NCBI GenBank assembly: GCA_022511295.1
Contig: JAFLRT010000012.1
Span: 1 to 36,184, forward strand
Length of the DNA: 36,184 nt
Reading direction: 5' to 3'
Source of the DNA: Alistipes sp.
Lineage (GTDB): Bacteria; Bacteroidota; Bacteroidia; Bacteroidales; Rikenellaceae
The notes under the pieces are model-generated. The model was not told where the DNA came from. It did not search any database and saw nothing but the letters and a program-made list of their open reading frames with translations. Positions 24,950 through 32,902 of this stretch are shown here, piece by piece. Position 1 is the first letter of the stretch; every line of letters starts with the position of its first letter. The translations under genes were made by a program, and so were the position numbers.

Positions 24950-26080
24950 CTACATCCGCTGTGTCGCAACACTGTTGTAGACCTCGGTTATACGGTTGCA
25001 CATCTCCTCCCACGAGAAGCGTCTGCGCTCCTCCTGCATATTACGGCGAAACACGTCAAGATTGTCGCCCTCGCAAATGCGCTCCACCGCCGCAGCAACA
25101 GCCTTCGCCGAAGGCTCGACGACATATCCGACCCTCCCGTCAGGGACTATCTCCGCAAGACCTCCGACATCGGTTACAATCATCGGTACACCGAAATTAT
25201 ACGCCACTTGCGTTACGCCGCTCTGCGTGGCGCTCCTGTATGGCAAAACCACAGCGTCGGCAACCGAAAACCAGTATTTAACCTCCTCGTCGGCAACGAA
25301 CGAGTCATAAAGCACCACCCTGTCTCCGAGCGCCTCGACAGCGGGCATATACTTCTCGCGCGATGTATAGAACTCGCCGGCAACAAGCAGTACAAGTTCT
25401 TTGTCATCTGTCAATTTCCAGGCATCGAGCAGAATATCGAGTCCCTTATAGTCGCGGATAAGTCCGAAAAAGAGCATATAGCGTTTCGCAGCGTCAAGAC
25501 CCAGATGCCGGCACGCCTCGGAACGCTCAACCCTCTCTCCCAGATTCTCAAACATAGGATGCGGCGAAAAGAGTGCCGGCGCCGACGTATATCGCCGCAA
25601 CTCGCCGCGTACCTGGTCCGACATATATACGAAACCGTCCACAGCCTTAAGAAAATAGCGGTTGAATACCCTGTCTGTAATATGGGGTTCGTGAGGCTCC
25701 ACGTTGTCTATCTGACAAATGACTTTCGTATGACCGTTTCCACGCGCTATACGTGCTATCGTACCGAAACATGGAGCCATAAACGGCGTCCAGTATTTCA
25801 ATAAAATAAAATCGGGACACTCGCGACGCAAGTGCAACCCGATTTTAATCCAGTTAAACGGATTTACCGTATTTACGCAACGCTCGATGCGGATGTCGGC
25901 AGGAGCAGGCGTATCGACCGTCTGGTTCTTTCCCGGGAAGAGCAACGACGGGTACTGGAGAGTAAAGGTTTTGATTGATACATCATCACCGCGACGCGCA
26001 AAGACACGCGCCATAGTCTCCATAATCGCCGCCAGACCGCCCCGATAGGGATGAGCCGGACCCAATACGCATATTTTCAT
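24950..26080 (-). CDS. GT4-type glycosyltransferase
   Basis: The 376-residue protein has the GT-B fold of family 4. The N-terminus is ICVLGPAHPYRGGLAAIMETMARVF, with the glycine loop that often binds the acceptor side, and the C-terminal donor domain has LFFGLIRDYKGLDILLDAW, ADAVVLPYRSATQSGVTQVAYNFGVP and IVTDVGGLAEIV (E of the nucleotide-sugar motif). No signal peptide or membrane segment is present, so it acts at the cytoplasmic face of the membrane. The sugar and acceptor cannot be read. It starts 3 bases downstream of the DsbD-type gene, so they share a transcript, though a common function is not obvious. No other polysaccharide genes are nearby. Confidence 0.9.
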   Translation of the reverse strand: MKICVLGPAHPYRGGLAAIMETMARVFARRGDDVSIKTFTLQYPSLLFPGKNQTVDTPAPADIRIERCVNTVNPFNWIKIGLHLRRECPDFILLKYWTPFMAPCFGTIARIARGNGHTKVICQIDNVEPHEPHITDRVFNRYFLKAVDGFVYMSDQVRGELRRYTSAPALFSPHPMFENLGERVERSEACRHLGLDAAKRYMLFFGLIRDYKGLDILLDAWKLTDDKELVLLVAGEFYTSREKYMPAVEALGDRVVLYDSFVADEEVKYWFSVADAVVLPYRSATQSGVTQVAYNFGVPMIVTDVGGLAEIVPDGRVGYVVEPSAKAVAAAVERICEGDNLDVFRRNMQEERRRFSWEEMCNRITEVYNSVATQRM

Positions 26081-26083
26081 CCA

Positions 26084-27976
26084 CTACTTCAGTTTCGAAT
26101 ACTCATCAATACCGCTCTCAAGGAACTGCACAAAGCCGTTTACATCCAAATCGTATGCCCTGGCGGGAACGAGTTGTGTGCCGTCGGGCGAGAGAAGGAC
26201 ATAGTTGGGCTGTGCATTCACATTGAAGAGAGTGCGGGTTATATATGAGTTTTTCTGTCCAAGCGACTTGTAAACCTTTCCGTCATCATCGGTAAGCCAC
26301 TCGCTCTCGGGCAGTTTGGTCTTGTCGTCGCAATACAGAGCAACTATCACATAGTCATTGCGGAGTATCTCAAGCACTGCGGGGTCGCTCCATACACGAG
26401 CCTCCATCTCACGGCAGTTCACGCAGCCGTGTCCGGTAACATCGACGAATATCGGTTTGCCGCTCTTCGCTGCCGCATCTTTAGCCTCCTCAAGGTCGAA
26501 ATATCCTGACAGTCCGTGAGGCAGGTGGAGAAAATCGCCGTACTTGGCCTTTACGACTTCGCCTGACGTATCAGCCGACTTTCCGACAACGAAATCCTGA
26601 GTTTGTATCGGAGGCAGATAACCCGAGAGTGCCTTCAGCGGCGCGCCCCACATTCCGGGAATCATATAGACCACGAATGCAAAGACGCCGATTGCGAGCG
26701 TAAGGCGCGTAACGGAGATATACTCCAATTTGCTATCGTGGGCGAAACGCAACTTGCCAAGCAGGTACAATCCCATAAGAGAGAAGCATACTATCCATAT
26801 AGCGAGGTATACCTCTCTGTCAAGCAGCCCCCAGTGATAGGTCTGGTCGGCCACGCTAAGGAACTTGAATCCCAGGGCGACCTCTATAAAACCGAGTACG
26901 ACCTTAACCGAGTTGAGCCAGCCGCCGCTCTTGGGAAGATTCTTCAGCAGCGAGGGGAAGAGCGCAAATACCGTAAAGGGAAGTGCAAATGCCAGCGAAA
27001 AGGCAAGCATCGTTACAATAGGCTGAAGGAACTCTCCCGAGGTCGATTTGATAAGGACAGAACCAACGATGGGACCCGTGCAGGAGAACGACACCAGCAC
27101 AAGCGTAAGAGCCATAAAGAATATGCCTATAATACCGCCCTTGTCGGAGTTGCGGTCGCTCTTGTTGACAAGTGCGCTCGGAAGCGTAATCTCGAAGGCA
27201 CCGAAGAATGATGCCGCAAAGACCATAAATACCACAAAGAATATGATATTCGGAATCCAGTGTGTAGCAAGCCAGTTGAAGATATCGGCCGTAACCGTTT
27301 CACCGCCCGCAAAACGGGTAATAAGTATTATCACAGCGATAGGAAGCGTATAGAGCAGCACTATAAAAATGCCGTACATCAACGCTTTCATACGACCGCC
27401 GGCCTTGCTGCCGCTGCCCTTGAGGAAGAATGAAACGGTCATAGGCACCATAGGGAAGACGCAAGGTGTAAGCAGTGCGGCAAAACCCCACAAAATAGCC
27501 TCGAGGATAATACCCCAATCTATAAGTCTTGATTTCGGGCCTGCCGTAATCTCGAATTCGAAGACCTCCGGACGGCAGCTGTTCTCATCGCACGAGGTCA
27601 GAAAGACTTCGCCGCTGATATTTGCACCGGCACCGTTAAGCGCAACATTCTGAACCAAGGTAACATGGTCGAAATATACATTCAGCGTATCGCCGAACTC
27701 ATCCTCGAATGTCGAAAGCTCGGATTTTGAATAGAGTTCGCCAACCAACGTATAGGCATCGCTCTCGTTGAATATTATCTCTGTCGGTGAGAAATCATCT
27801 TTCACATCGTAGGTGTGATAACCCTTCGCAATCTCTCCGTCAAAGACGATTTCGTAATTGTTGTCTCCAAGCGGATTGGCCGTTACCGTCCACTTTACGG
27901 TCGGGTCTTGCGCCGATGCGCCGAAGACTGTCATAACAGCCGCAACAAAGGCTGCCGCGCACTTAAAAAGTTTCAT
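26084..27976 (-). CDS. Thiol:disulfide interchange protein, DsbD family
   Basis: The 630-residue protein starts with a signal peptide (MKLFKCAAAFVAAVMTVFGASAQ) and has three parts. A periplasmic alpha-like domain (about 25-150) carries the pair C129 and C134 (SCDENSCRPEVFEF). A membrane domain of about eight helices (150-460) has the paired cysteines C172 (LLTPCVFPMVPMTVSF) and C299 (SFSCTGPIVGS). A C-terminal thioredoxin domain has C518 and C521 (VTGHGCVNCREMEARVW). Electrons from cytosolic thioredoxin are carried across the membrane in this layout and used to reduce periplasmic disulfides. The active pair CVNC is typical for DsbD gamma domains. A perfect -7 box lies upstream, and a GT4 gene follows after 3 bases. 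Confidence 0.95.
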   Translation of the reverse strand: MKLFKCAAAFVAAVMTVFGASAQDPTVKWTVTANPLGDNNYEIVFDGEIAKGYHTYDVKDDFSPTEIIFNESDAYTLVGELYSKSELSTFEDEFGDTLNVYFDHVTLVQNVALNGAGANISGEVFLTSCDENSCRPEVFEFEITAGPKSRLIDWGIILEAILWGFAALLTPCVFPMVPMTVSFFLKGSGSKAGGRMKALMYGIFIVLLYTLPIAVIILITRFAGGETVTADIFNWLATHWIPNIIFFVVFMVFAASFFGAFEITLPSALVNKSDRNSDKGGIIGIFFMALTLVLVSFSCTGPIVGSVLIKSTSGEFLQPIVTMLAFSLAFALPFTVFALFPSLLKNLPKSGGWLNSVKVVLGFIEVALGFKFLSVADQTYHWGLLDREVYLAIWIVCFSLMGLYLLGKLRFAHDSKLEYISVTRLTLAIGVFAFVVYMIPGMWGAPLKALSGYLPPIQTQDFVVGKSADTSGEVVKAKYGDFLHLPHGLSGYFDLEEAKDAAAKSGKPIFVDVTGHGCVNCREMEARVWSDPAVLEILRNDYVIVALYCDDKTKLPESEWLTDDDGKVYKSLGQKNSYITRTLFNVNAQPNYVLLSPDGTQLVPARAYDLDVNGFVQFLESGIDEYSKLK

Positions 27977-28038
27977 ATCTTCAATATTAGGTTTTAGTTA
28001 CAACAGAGACCGAAACCCCAAAATCATATTTTCCGACA

Positions 28039-28046
28039 CAAAGATA
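28039..28046 (-). promoter_or_regulatory. -7 box of the DsbD-type gene
   Basis: The minus strand reads TATCTTTG (CAAAGATA on plus), a perfect -7 box about 63 bases upstream of the start. No TTTG at the expected -33 position. Confidence 0.45.
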
Positions 28047-28110
28047 TATAAAATAAATCAATCACCGTACTGATGCATATATATATTTGGATTACCCAAA
28101 CGCTTTTTTC

Positions 28111-28137
28111 GGCCGATTGAGTTACAGGCCGGTTGAG
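28111..28137. repeat. Imperfect direct repeat in the intergenic region, possible operator
   Basis: GGCCGATTGAG (28111-28121) and GGCCGGTTGAG (28127-28137) match at 10 of 11 bases, separated by TTACA, with a 16-base period. They sit 26-52 bases upstream of the thioesterase -7 box and 65-90 bases beyond the DsbD box. No other gene lies in this 232-base gap. Confidence 0.6.
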
Positions 28138-28162
28138 ATATCGCATTTTAATATTTTAATAT

Positions 28163-28170
28163 TAATTTTG
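28163..28170 (+). promoter_or_regulatory. Probable -7 box of the thioesterase gene
   Basis: TAATTTTG followed by CAG fits the TAnnTTTG consensus and lies 38 bases before the ATG at 28209. The -33 region is AT-rich without a TTTG. Confidence 0.5.
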
Positions 28171-28208
28171 CAGATGCAAACAGCAAAAACAGCAAAACGC
28201 ATCACAGC

Positions 28209-28937
28209 ATGAAGACAGGAAACTCATACGATATGCGCGTGGAGCCGCAGGAGGTGGATTTTACTCTGCGGTGCAAGACGGCCGCAATGTGCAACAATAT
28301 CCTCAACATAGCCGGTACGGATGCCCAGCGCAACGGATTCGGGGTAGACACTCTTATGCGCAACAACTGCTCATGGGTACTGTCGAGATTTGCCGTCGAG
28401 TTCGACTCGCTGCCTATGCAGTTTACAACATTCTCTATACGCACATGGGTAAACTATGACGGCCGGCTGCTGTCGACACGCAACTTCGAACTCACCGACG
28501 CAGAGGGCAATGTCTTCGGACGCTCCGTATCGCAGTGGGCAATGATAAACTTCGAGACACGCCGCCCCACAGACCTCAATGAACTGGCTGAGTGTTATAC
28601 CTCAATCCTCTCCGACGAAGAGCCGCCATGCGAGCGCCCGCGCAAACTCTTTCCAATAGAGCCGTCGCAGACTATGGAACACAGGATTGTTTACAGCGAC
28701 ATCGACTTCAACCGGCACGTCAATACGCTGCGCTATATAGATATGATGACAGATATGCTCCCAATAGAGTTCTTTGCCCACCCTCGTCCGATACGCCTCG
28801 ACTTCCATTTCGTCAAAGAGGCACGATACGGGCAGTCTCTTGTTGTCGGCATGGCACTGCAGGAGAACGGCGCTCTCTTCGAGATAAAGTCCGACGACGG
28901 CGCCGCCGTATGCCGCGCTTCGTTTCAGTGGCGGTAG
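28209..28937 (+). CDS. Acyl-ACP thioesterase (FatA/FatB family)
   Basis: The 242-residue protein has a double hotdog arrangement typical of acyl-ACP thioesterases, which hydrolyse acyl-ACP to release free fatty acids. The first hotdog spans roughly residues 8-115 (SYDMRVEPQEVDFTLR, then NNCSWVLSRFAVEF and TTFSIRTWVNYDGRLLSTRNFEL), and the second contains YSDIDFNRHVNTLRYIDMM with D166, N168 and H170, the equivalents of the plant D/N/H active-site residues. The predicted protein has no transit or signal peptide, so it acts in the cytosol. Chain-length preference is unknown. Ferritin follows 69 bases downstream on the same strand. Confidence 0.92.
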   Translation: MKTGNSYDMRVEPQEVDFTLRCKTAAMCNNILNIAGTDAQRNGFGVDTLMRNNCSWVLSRFAVEFDSLPMQFTTFSIRTWVNYDGRLLSTRNFELTDAEGNVFGRSVSQWAMINFETRRPTDLNELAECYTSILSDEEPPCERPRKLFPIEPSQTMEHRIVYSDIDFNRHVNTLRYIDMMTDMLPIEFFAHPRPIRLDFHFVKEARYGQSLVVGMALQENGALFEIKSDDGAAVCRASFQWR

Positions 28938-29006
28938 AAACTGTCTTTCCGAGTTTTTTGGTATCGCTTTTGCTCTTGGCTGGGCAGAACAAAATCATTT
29001 GCCATT

Positions 29007-29546
29007 ATGGAACAGCAGGAGAAAAAGTATGCCAAGAGCATTGACAGGCTTAACGAAGCCGTGCGTATGGAGATTGCATCTACATTGCAGTACATGTATT
29101 TTCACGTCCATTTCGAAGACGCCGGTTACGAATACTTGGCAAAACTCATGAAACAGACCTCGATATCGGAGATGCGCCACATCGAGGAACTCTCGGAGCG
29201 CATCATGTACCTCGAAGGAGATGTGGATATGAATCCGCTTGAGAAAACGGTCTCAATCACAAACGTATCCGAAGCCCTTACCTTTGCAATGAATATCGAG
29301 CAGAGTACAATAGACAAATACAATGAGTGGTCGCGTCTGTGTTCGGCCGAAGACGACGCCGTTACCCACCGCATATTCCAGAATCTCGCCGAGCAGGAAG
29401 AGGAGCATCTGGATATATTCCGCACCGAGTTGCAAAACATGAAGGATTACGGCGAACAGAACTATCTCGCTCTGCAATCCATAGCGCACAGCAAGTCCAT
29501 AGTCAGTTCGCACGACGGACATCACTCTCACAAAGACAAAGAGTAA
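29007..29546 (+). CDS. Bacterioferritin-type ferritin with histidine-rich tail
   Basis: The 179-residue four-helix protein carries a di-iron ferroxidase centre: E22, E55 and H58 (SEMRHIEEL), E98, and E131 with H134 (AEQEEEH). M56 sits where the haem-binding methionine (M52 in E. coli Bfr) is found, so it is a bacterioferritin-like protein capable, in principle, of haem binding between subunits. It oxidises ferrous iron and stores it as a mineral inside a 24-mer. It is about 20 residues longer than E. coli Bfr, and the extra C-terminus HDGHHSHKDKE has four histidines, which could bind metal. A 20-base-pair hairpin follows 10 bases after the stop. Confidence 0.9.
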   Translation: MEQQEKKYAKSIDRLNEAVRMEIASTLQYMYFHVHFEDAGYEYLAKLMKQTSISEMRHIEELSERIMYLEGDVDMNPLEKTVSITNVSEALTFAMNIEQSTIDKYNEWSRLCSAEDDAVTHRIFQNLAEQEEEHLDIFRTELQNMKDYGEQNYLALQSIAHSKSIVSSHDGHHSHKDKE

Positions 29547-29556
29547 GCAAGACAAC

Positions 29557-29604
29557 CGTACAAAGAGCGGCGGCACATATACAGGTGCCGCCGCTCTTTG
29601 TACG
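29557..29604. terminator. Long perfect hairpin downstream of the bacterioferritin gene
   Basis: CGTACAAAGAGCGGCGGCAC (29557-29576) and its exact complement (29585-29604) form a 20-base-pair stem with an 8-base loop (ATATACAG). It lies 10 bases after the ferritin stop and before the LEA-like gene, which is on the same strand. No T-run follows, so it may terminate, attenuate or stabilise the transcript. Confidence 0.8.
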
Positions 29605-29711
29605 TTCTGCGACAAACTATATTTTTCGGAACGAAATTTGCCATAAAAGGGCGTGTGGCGTAGAGGAGACAACCTGTCGCCGCATTAAATAAAAACTAAA
29701 GTTATAGCACT

Positions 29712-30077
29712 ATGGAAGAGAAAAACTATTCACAGAAACAGAGTGATTGGGGGCATAACAGCCACGACAACCACGACAACAACCACGACAGGAACTATTC
29801 GTCGTCGTCAGAGTCAAAGCCTTGCGGATGCGGCTCGTCCACTTCAAGTTGCAGCACAGGAAGCAAGAACTACAATCAGAGAAACACCTCGGATGACAAA
29901 CTTTCGCAACTCAAAGACAAGGTCGAGGATAAAGCCAGCGAGTTCAGCGACCGCTTCCGCGAAAAGACCGGTGAGATTAAAGACCGCGTCAGCGAAAAGG
30001 CCAGCGAGATAAAAGACAAGGCCAAAGAGAAAATCGGCGATATGGCCGACAAAGTAAAGGACAAGGTATCGAAATAG
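29712..30077 (+). CDS. Small LEA-like protein with five tandem 11-residue repeats
   Basis: The 121-residue hydrophilic protein has two parts. Residues 1-60 are low complexity and rich in H, N, D and S (HNSHDNHDNNHDRNYSSSSE), with a CGCGSSTSSC cluster (C38, C40, C47). Residues 67-121 are five contiguous 11-mers: LKDKVEDKASE, FSDRFREKTGE, IKDRVSEKASE, IKDKAKEKIGD, MADKVKDKVSK. The pattern is hydrophobic-x-D-K/R-hydrophobic-x-E/D-K-x-x-E/D, the periodicity of group 3 LEA proteins and apolipoprotein-like amphipathic helices. No signal peptide. LEA proteins protect against desiccation or osmotic stress; the role here is inferred. A leader of about 100 bases separates it from the ferritin hairpin. 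Confidence 0.85.
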   Translation: MEEKNYSQKQSDWGHNSHDNHDNNHDRNYSSSSESKPCGCGSSTSSCSTGSKNYNQRNTSDDKLSQLKDKVEDKASEFSDRFREKTGEIKDRVSEKASEIKDKAKEKIGDMADKVKDKVSK

Positions 30078-30098
30078 CCATCCCGGACCTATATTAAG

Positions 30099-30133
30099 AA
30101 GAAGATAGCAGGTTAAATACCCGCTATCTTCTT
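30099..30133. terminator. Bidirectional terminator hairpin, LEA-like gene / mutS, overlapping the mutS stop
   Basis: AAGAAGATAGCAGGT (30099-30113) pairs with ACCCGCTATCTTCTT (30119-30133), 14 of 15 positions, with a 5-base loop. The mutS stop codon (30113-30115) is at the start of the loop, so the final mutS codons make one arm. Confidence 0.78.
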
Positions 30134-32770
30134 TATTTCATTCAGTGCATTGAGTGCATCGATAGGCGTTAGCGAATTGATATCCAATCCCTTTATCCGG
30201 TCGCGAATCTGTATCAGAACCGGGTCGTCGAGTTGGAACATCGAGAGTTGATACGACGGCGCAGACTCCCCTGCCGCCTCGCGAACCGAGACGCATTTCG
30301 CCGTGCGCGACGACTTCGGGCTGCTGCCCGGAACTATCTCGCCCGCGCCGTAGACAGTCTCCAAATTTTTCAATATCTCGCCGGCACGAGAGACTACACT
30401 CTGCGGCATACCGGCCATACGCGCGACATGTATACCGAAAGAGTGTTCCGTACCGCCACGTTTCAATTTGCGCAAAAAGACTATCGTATTGCCGACCTCG
30501 CGAACAGAGACGTGGTAGTTCTTAACCCTCGGGCATATCTGCTCCATCTCGTTCAGTTCATGGTAGTGCGTGGCAAAGAGCGTTTTGGCGTGTGCCGTCG
30601 GATTGTTGTGCAGATACTCGACCATAGCCCACGCGATGGATATGCCGTCGTATGTACTCGTGCCGCGTCCTATCTCGTCGAGAAGCACTATGCTGCGGTC
30701 TGATATATTGTTCAGAATCGAAGCGGATTCAAGCATCTCGACCATAAAGGTGGATTCACCCTGAGAGATATTGTCCGAAGCGCCTACACGTGTGAATATT
30801 TTGTCTACAAGTCCTATATGCGCCGACTCTGCCGGAACGAAGGAACCCATCTGCGCCATAAGCACTATAAGTGCCGTCTGACGCAGCAGAGCCGACTTGC
30901 CGGACATATTGGGACCGGTAATCATCATTATCTGCTGCGACTCATCGTCAAGCAGCACATCGTTGGGTATATACTCCTCGCCTGCCGGCATAAGCGTCTC
31001 TATCACAGGATGGCGGCCGCCGCGAATATCTATGCGTCTGCCGTCGTCAAGCACAGGACGCACATATCCCCTCTCACGAGCCATAACGGAGAAAGAGTGG
31101 AGGCAGTCCACAGCAGCCACGACATGGGCATTGCTCTGCAACTCGCGCAGATAGCGCGAAACGTAGGCGACAATATCATTAAATATGCGCTGCTCGATTT
31201 CGATTATGCGTCCCTCGGCACCGAGTATCTTCTCCTCGTACTCCTTCAGTTCGGTCGTTATATAACGCTCGGCACCCGTAAGGGTCTGTTTGCGCACCCA
31301 CTCCTCCGGAACCTTGTCTTTGTGCGTATTGCGCACCTCGATATAGTATCCGAAGACATTGTTGTAACCTATCTTCAGAGACGGGATGCCCGTAGCCTCG
31401 CTCTCGCGCTGCTGAATCATATTAAGCACATCCTTGCCGTGAGTCGCAATCCTGCGCAGGTCGTCAAGTTCGGCATCCACGCCGTCGGCAATAATGCCGC
31501 CGCGCTGTATCTGGTTGGTCTGCGGGTCGGGATAGATATCGTTCTCAAGGCGCTTGCGCATATCCTCAAGGATATCTATACGTCCGGCAAGAGAGTGCAG
31601 CACATCGCTGTCAGTCGATTCGAGGAGCGATTTGAGCATCTCGAGCGACGCGAGCGATGTTTTGAGTTGCAACAGTTCACGCGGAAGAACACGCTGAGCC
31701 GCTACACGCGACACAATACGCTCGATATCGCCTATACACGACACCGCCTCGGCTACCGCTGACGCGAAATCGGCATCGCCCACGAAATACTCCACGACAT
31801 CCAGACGCTTGTTGATACGCGCGGCATCCACCAGCGGCATGGCAATCCAGCGGCGAAGTTGACGACCGCCCATAGGCGACAAGGTGCGGTCTATAATATC
31901 GCAGAAACTGCCCTTATCTCCATTCGACGAGAAGAGTTCGAGGTTGCGTATCGTGAAACGGTCTATCCATACATAGTCATCACGGTCGATACGCGATATG
32001 GAGGCGATATGCGAGACTTCACGATGTTCGGTAAAGTCGAGATAGTAGAGAATGGCTCCGGCAGCCGAAATACCCTCATTCATACTCTCGATACCGAAAC
32101 CCTTGAGGTTGGCGGTACCGAACTGACGGCACAACTTTTCGCGGTTCACATCGTGAGAGAAGACCCATTCATCGAGGCGGTAGGTATAGAGTCTGGTTCC
32201 GAATACCGCACGGAAACGCTCCTCGAAGCCACGCTGATAAAGAACCTCCTTCGGCGCCAAATTGGATATAAGTTTATCTATATAACTGTCCTCGCCTTCG
32301 GCCACATAAAACTCGCCTGTGGAGAGGTCGAGAAAGGCTATGCCCGTTGTCGTCCTGCCAAAATAGACGGAGGCGAGGTAGTTATTCTCCTTGGTCGAGA
32401 GAATGGCATTCTCGCTGATAGCCACGCCCGGCGTAACAAGTTCTATAACGCCTCGCTTGACCAACCCCTTGACTGTCTTCGGGTCTTCAAGTTGTTCGCA
32501 TACGGCAACTCGCTCGCCGGCACGCACCAACTTGGGCATATATGTATCGATGGCATGGAACGGAAAACCTGCCATCTCCACATATGCGGCAGAACCATTG
32601 GCACGACGGGTTAGCGTTATGCCCAAAATGGAACTCGCCTTGACGGCATCCTCTCCGTAGGTCTCGTAGAAATCTCCGACGCGAAACAGGAGTATCGCAT
32701 CTGAATGCACGGCCTTGATTGAGTAATACTGCTTCATCAAGGGGGTCTCTACTATCTTCTTTTCTGCCAC
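30113..32770 (-). CDS. mutS: DNA mismatch repair protein MutS
   Basis: The 885-residue protein is a full MutS1. The mismatch-recognition motif is GDFYET (F34, E36), followed by connector, core and clamp domains, and a C-terminal ABC ATPase: Walker [15 protein letters not shown] (about 618), Walker [16 protein letters not shown] (about 693-707) and [10 protein letters not shown]. Near the C-terminus QLSMF (841-845) resembles the beta-clamp-binding pentapeptide QLxLF, consistent with tethering to the DnaN encoded at 955-2082. MutS recognises mispaired bases and recruits MutL, which is not in the window. A perfect -7 box lies 94 bases upstream of the start. Confidence 0.98.
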   Translation of the reverse strand: MAEKKIVETPLMKQYYSIKAVHSDAILLFRVGDFYETYGEDAVKASSILGITLTRRANGSAAYVEMAGFPFHAIDTYMPKLVRAGERVAVCEQLEDPKTVKGLVKRGVIELVTPGVAISENAILSTKENNYLASVYFGRTTTGIAFLDLSTGEFYVAEGEDSYIDKLISNLAPKEVLYQRGFEERFRAVFGTRLYTYRLDEWVFSHDVNREKLCRQFGTANLKGFGIESMNEGISAAGAILYYLDFTEHREVSHIASISRIDRDDYVWIDRFTIRNLELFSSNGDKGSFCDIIDRTLSPMGGRQLRRWIAMPLVDAARINKRLDVVEYFVGDADFASAVAEAVSCIGDIERIVSRVAAQRVLPRELLQLKTSLASLEMLKSLLESTDSDVLHSLAGRIDILEDMRKRLENDIYPDPQTNQIQRGGIIADGVDAELDDLRRIATHGKDVLNMIQQRESEATGIPSLKIGYNNVFGYYIEVRNTHKDKVPEEWVRKQTLTGAERYITTELKEYEEKILGAEGRIIEIEQRIFNDIVAYVSRYLRELQSNAHVVAAVDCLHSFSVMARERGYVRPVLDDGRRIDIRGGRHPVIETLMPAGEEYIPNDVLLDDESQQIMMITGPNMSGKSALLRQTALIVLMAQMGSFVPAESAHIGLVDKIFTRVGASDNISQGESTFMVEMLESASILNNISDRSIVLLDEIGRGTSTYDGISIAWAMVEYLHNNPTAHAKTLFATHYHELNEMEQICPRVKNYHVSVREVGNTIVFLRKLKRGGTEHSFGIHVARMAGMPQSVVSRAGEILKNLETVYGAGEIVPGSSPKSSRTAKCVSVREAAGESAPSYQLSMFQLDDPVLIQIRDRIKGLDINSLTPIDALNALNEIKKIAGI

Positions 32771-32827
32771 TGCAACAATAGTTTATTTAATACATACGAC
32801 CGGCACACCGCACGACACGCTTCGGGA

Positions 32828-32850
32828 GACAGAGCATTTCCAATGCTGTC
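32828..32850 (-). other. Possible stem-loop in the mutS leader
   Basis: The minus strand reads GACAGCATT, then GGA, then AATGCTCTGTC: nine pairs with a two-base bulge. If transcription starts near 32857 this is the first structure of the mutS mRNA. No known riboswitch matches. Confidence 0.35.
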
Positions 32851-32863
32851 GTTTACTGTTCTG

Positions 32864-32897
32864 CAAAGATACGAACAATTTGACATTTCGCCGCAAA
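32864..32897 (-). promoter_or_regulatory. Probable promoter of mutS
   Basis: The minus strand has TATCTTTG (32871-32864), a perfect -7 box identical to that upstream of uvrA. A TTTG (32897-32894) is 22 bases upstream, slightly beyond the preferred 19-21. The leader would be about 87 bases. Confidence 0.5.
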
Positions 32898-32902
32898 TAC
32901 CG

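Noticed and set aside
30818..31762. Long plus-strand open frame (314 codons) across mutS
   Set aside because: Antisense to mutS, His/Arg/Leu-rich, with no domain; MutS is complete and certain on the other strand.
32828..32850. Riboswitch in the mutS leader
   Set aside because: A single nine-pair stem-loop does not resemble any known riboswitch, and mutS has no metabolite-linked function.
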